Below are positions 62,908 to 64,000 of a DNA stretch of 64,000 nucleotides, one piece after another. The notes beneath the pieces were generated by a model. That model ran no database searches. It had not been told where the DNA came from and saw nothing but the letters and a program-made list of their open reading frames with translations. Source of the DNA: Peribacillus simplex (GTDB taxonomy: Bacteria > Bacillota > Bacilli > Bacillales > DSM-1321); assembly GCF_001542915.1 (NCBI RefSeq), contig NZ_LNNH01000028.1, forward strand, positions 1 through 64,000, read 5' to 3'. The position numbers were made by a program, and so were the translations under genes. Numbering within the stretch: position 1 is the first letter of the stretch; each line of letters opens with the position of its first letter.

Positions 62908-63459
62908 ATGGTCCATATAAGTGCATTTGCGATTCAACGTCGTGACGAAATGATAGAAAGAAAAATCCGCTACGACTCTTTAATCGTGGATCATCCTTGC
63001 ATCTGTTTAGCGGCAGATGAAGATGAAGTTGTGCTTTTTCACGAAGTCAACGATTCTTTCACGATGAACACCCCGGAAACCGAATTAACGATCTCGAAAG
63101 GAAGCTATACGATTGCTTATTATTGGCGGCATCGCCCCTATAATTTGTACATTTGGAGAAACAAGCAAGGACAATATGTCGGTTCATATTTCAATATGGT
63201 GAAAAACACTTCCATTCTGGACAAGTTGGTAACTTTTGAAGACCTGATCATTGATATATTGGTCCTTCCGGATGGCGATCACTTTATCTTGGATGAAGAC
63301 GAGCTCCCCGTCCCATTGGATGTGTTCGAAAATGGGTCAGTCCAACAAGCTTTGACCGATTTATTGGATTCAATGGATGATCTGCTTGCTCAAACCGTGT
63401 TACAATCAGGGCATTTCTATAAACATGAAGACCTCCTTTCCTTATTACGTCAGAGATAA
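62908..63459 (+). CDS. DUF402 family protein
   Basis: A 183-residue soluble protein of the DUF402 (FomD/YgaC-like) family; a few members are nucleoside diphosphatases. The barrel part shows ITISKGSYTIAYYWRHRPYNLYIWRNKQGQYVGSYFNMVKNT with the Tyr/Arg/Asn of the family, and VTFEDLIIDILVLPDGDHFILDEDEL with the acidic metal-binding site. ATG 62908 lies 12 bases after AAGGAG, a long gap; the ATG 62899 frame in between ends soon and is not the gene. It is convergent with the next gene. Confidence 0.82.
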   Translation: MVHISAFAIQRRDEMIERKIRYDSLIVDHPCICLAADEDEVVLFHEVNDSFTMNTPETELTISKGSYTIAYYWRHRPYNLYIWRNKQGQYVGSYFNMVKNTSILDKLVTFEDLIIDILVLPDGDHFILDEDELPVPLDVFENGSVQQALTDLLDSMDDLLAQTVLQSGHFYKHEDLLSLLRQR

Positions 63460-63461
63460 AA

Positions 63462-63486
63462 AAACCTGCCAGAAATTTGGCAGGCA
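63462..63486 (-). terminator. Terminator of the lysozyme-like gene
   Basis: CCTGCCA and TGGCAGG form a stem; on the minus strand seven T follow. Confidence 0.8.
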
Positions 63487-63525
63487 AGTCAATTGTAAAC
63501 AGGTGAATCTATTGCAAGGATATCC

Positions 63526-64000
63526 TTACTCACTGTCCGCTTGAGCTGAAATACTGTCTGCCAGCTCTTCAATGTTCTTGGTCACTTTTTCGCTGTACGT
63601 ATAATCACCGTAGCAATACGGATAGCGGAAATTGTCCTTGTCCCCGCCGCAATCATAGAGCGCAGGGTCCTTTTCCACTTGAATCATGGAGAATTGCTTG
63701 GCTAGCTCTTCCGTATGCTTCCCCCCTTTTTTTGCTATGTAATCAATATAACCAATTCCCATGTTATAGGCTTGAATGATCGTGGCAAAATCAACGTTCT
63801 TTTCATTGCCATATTCATTGATCCTTCTGAAATGCTTCACGCCATACTTTATGCTTTCGTTTGGGTCTGTAATGGTATTGGGGTCCAGTCCGGCAGATTC
63901 AGATGACTGCATGGGATCACCGCCGCGCCCACGGCTTTCTTGCTGCATCAAGGCAATCAATGTTGAAGTATGTTCTTCAAGCCCGTATTTTTTCAACTCA
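63526..64000 (-). CDS. Lysozyme-like peptidoglycan hydrolase, C-terminal part
   Basis: The frame enters from the right edge without a start, so the N-terminal part (probably signal peptide and beginning of the domain) is missing. The visible 157 residues match the lysozyme-like fold of CwlT-type muramidases: EEHTSTLIALMQQESRGRGGDPMQSSES with the catalytic Glu in QQESRGRG, TDPNESIKYGVKHFRRI, and IIQAYNMGIGYIDYI. The protein ends QADSE after a short acidic tail. An internal TTG at 63996 is not a likely start, as the domain begins further upstream. Confidence 0.85.
   Translation of the reverse strand, partial: ELKKYGLEEHTSTLIALMQQESRGRGGDPMQSSESAGLDPNTITDPNESIKYGVKHFRRINEYGNEKNVDFATIIQAYNMGIGYIDYIAKKGGKHTEELAKQFSMIQVEKDPALYDCGGDKDNFRYPYCYGDYTYSEKVTKNIEELADSISAQADSE

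Overview
The window looks like chromosomal DNA of a spore-forming, low-to-mid GC Bacillaceae species, plausibly a soil or plant-associated Bacillus or Peribacillus relative. The reasons are strong AGGAGG-type ribosome sites, frequent TTG/GTG starts, sigma-A promoters with 17-bp spacers, cre-like sites, a sporulation-type diadenylate cyclase (CdaS), a KinB-like kinase, YpbS- and YkuK-like proteins, and a 123-bp GC-rich dispersed repeat of a type seen between genes in Bacillaceae. No rRNA, tRNA, CRISPR array or prophage was seen. The left edge cuts an IS1182-type transposase and the right edge cuts a lysozyme-like gene.

Layout. 0-5.6 kb: IS end, dispersed repeat, OsmC, DUF2533, YkuK, a GH14 beta-amylase with a starch-binding domain, and a DinB protein. 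5.8-17.1 kb: a two-component system with an NtrC-type response regulator, a well-formed sigma-54 (-24/-12) promoter, a TAXI-type binding lipoprotein, a complete spermidine/iron-type ABC importer (ATPase gene broken by an in-frame stop before its TOBE domain), and the glycolate oxidase pair GlcD/GlcF. This reads as a sensed uptake-and-oxidation module for a 2-hydroxy acid or related carboxylate. 18.2-24.7 kb: a LacI-controlled sucrose-type regulon with LacY/CscB-like permease, GH32 and a glycogen-debranching-type glucosidase. Three near-identical 16-bp operators tie the permease, regulator and glucosidase genes together. 26.1-36.1 kb: a malonate decarboxylase operon (GntR, MdcH, A, B, C, a fused MdcD-MdcE, G) followed by a DUF3311 protein, a sodium/solute symporter and an M42 peptidase. 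36.8-43.7 kb: a beta-glucoside operon (RpiR regulator, GH1, PTS IIB, IIC, a small unknown protein, ROK kinase, PTS IIA, GH4) with a cre-like site before GH1.

43.8-48.8 kb is AT-rich and eroded: gene fragments, an isolated Gfo/Idh dehydrogenase sitting between two remnants, long non-coding stretches and small membrane proteins. 49-59.3 kb, mostly on the minus strand, is ordinary chromosome: nitronate monooxygenase-like protein, acetoacetate-CoA ligase, sensor kinase, acyl-CoA dehydrogenase, a membrane-associated GTPase, a two-wHTH regulator, a second-copy-type methionine aminopeptidase and CdaS. 59.6-64 kb holds small stand-alone genes: ferredoxin, VOC/PhnB proteins, DinB, a YdhR-like monooxygenase and a DUF402 protein.

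The strongest candidate for something not routinely described is the 5.8-17.1 kb sigma-54 module, which combines a histidine kinase/NtrC-type regulator, an orphan TAXI receptor, an ABC importer and GlcDF. The second is the malonate operon with its symporter partner. The third is the unusual gene set of the LacI regulon.
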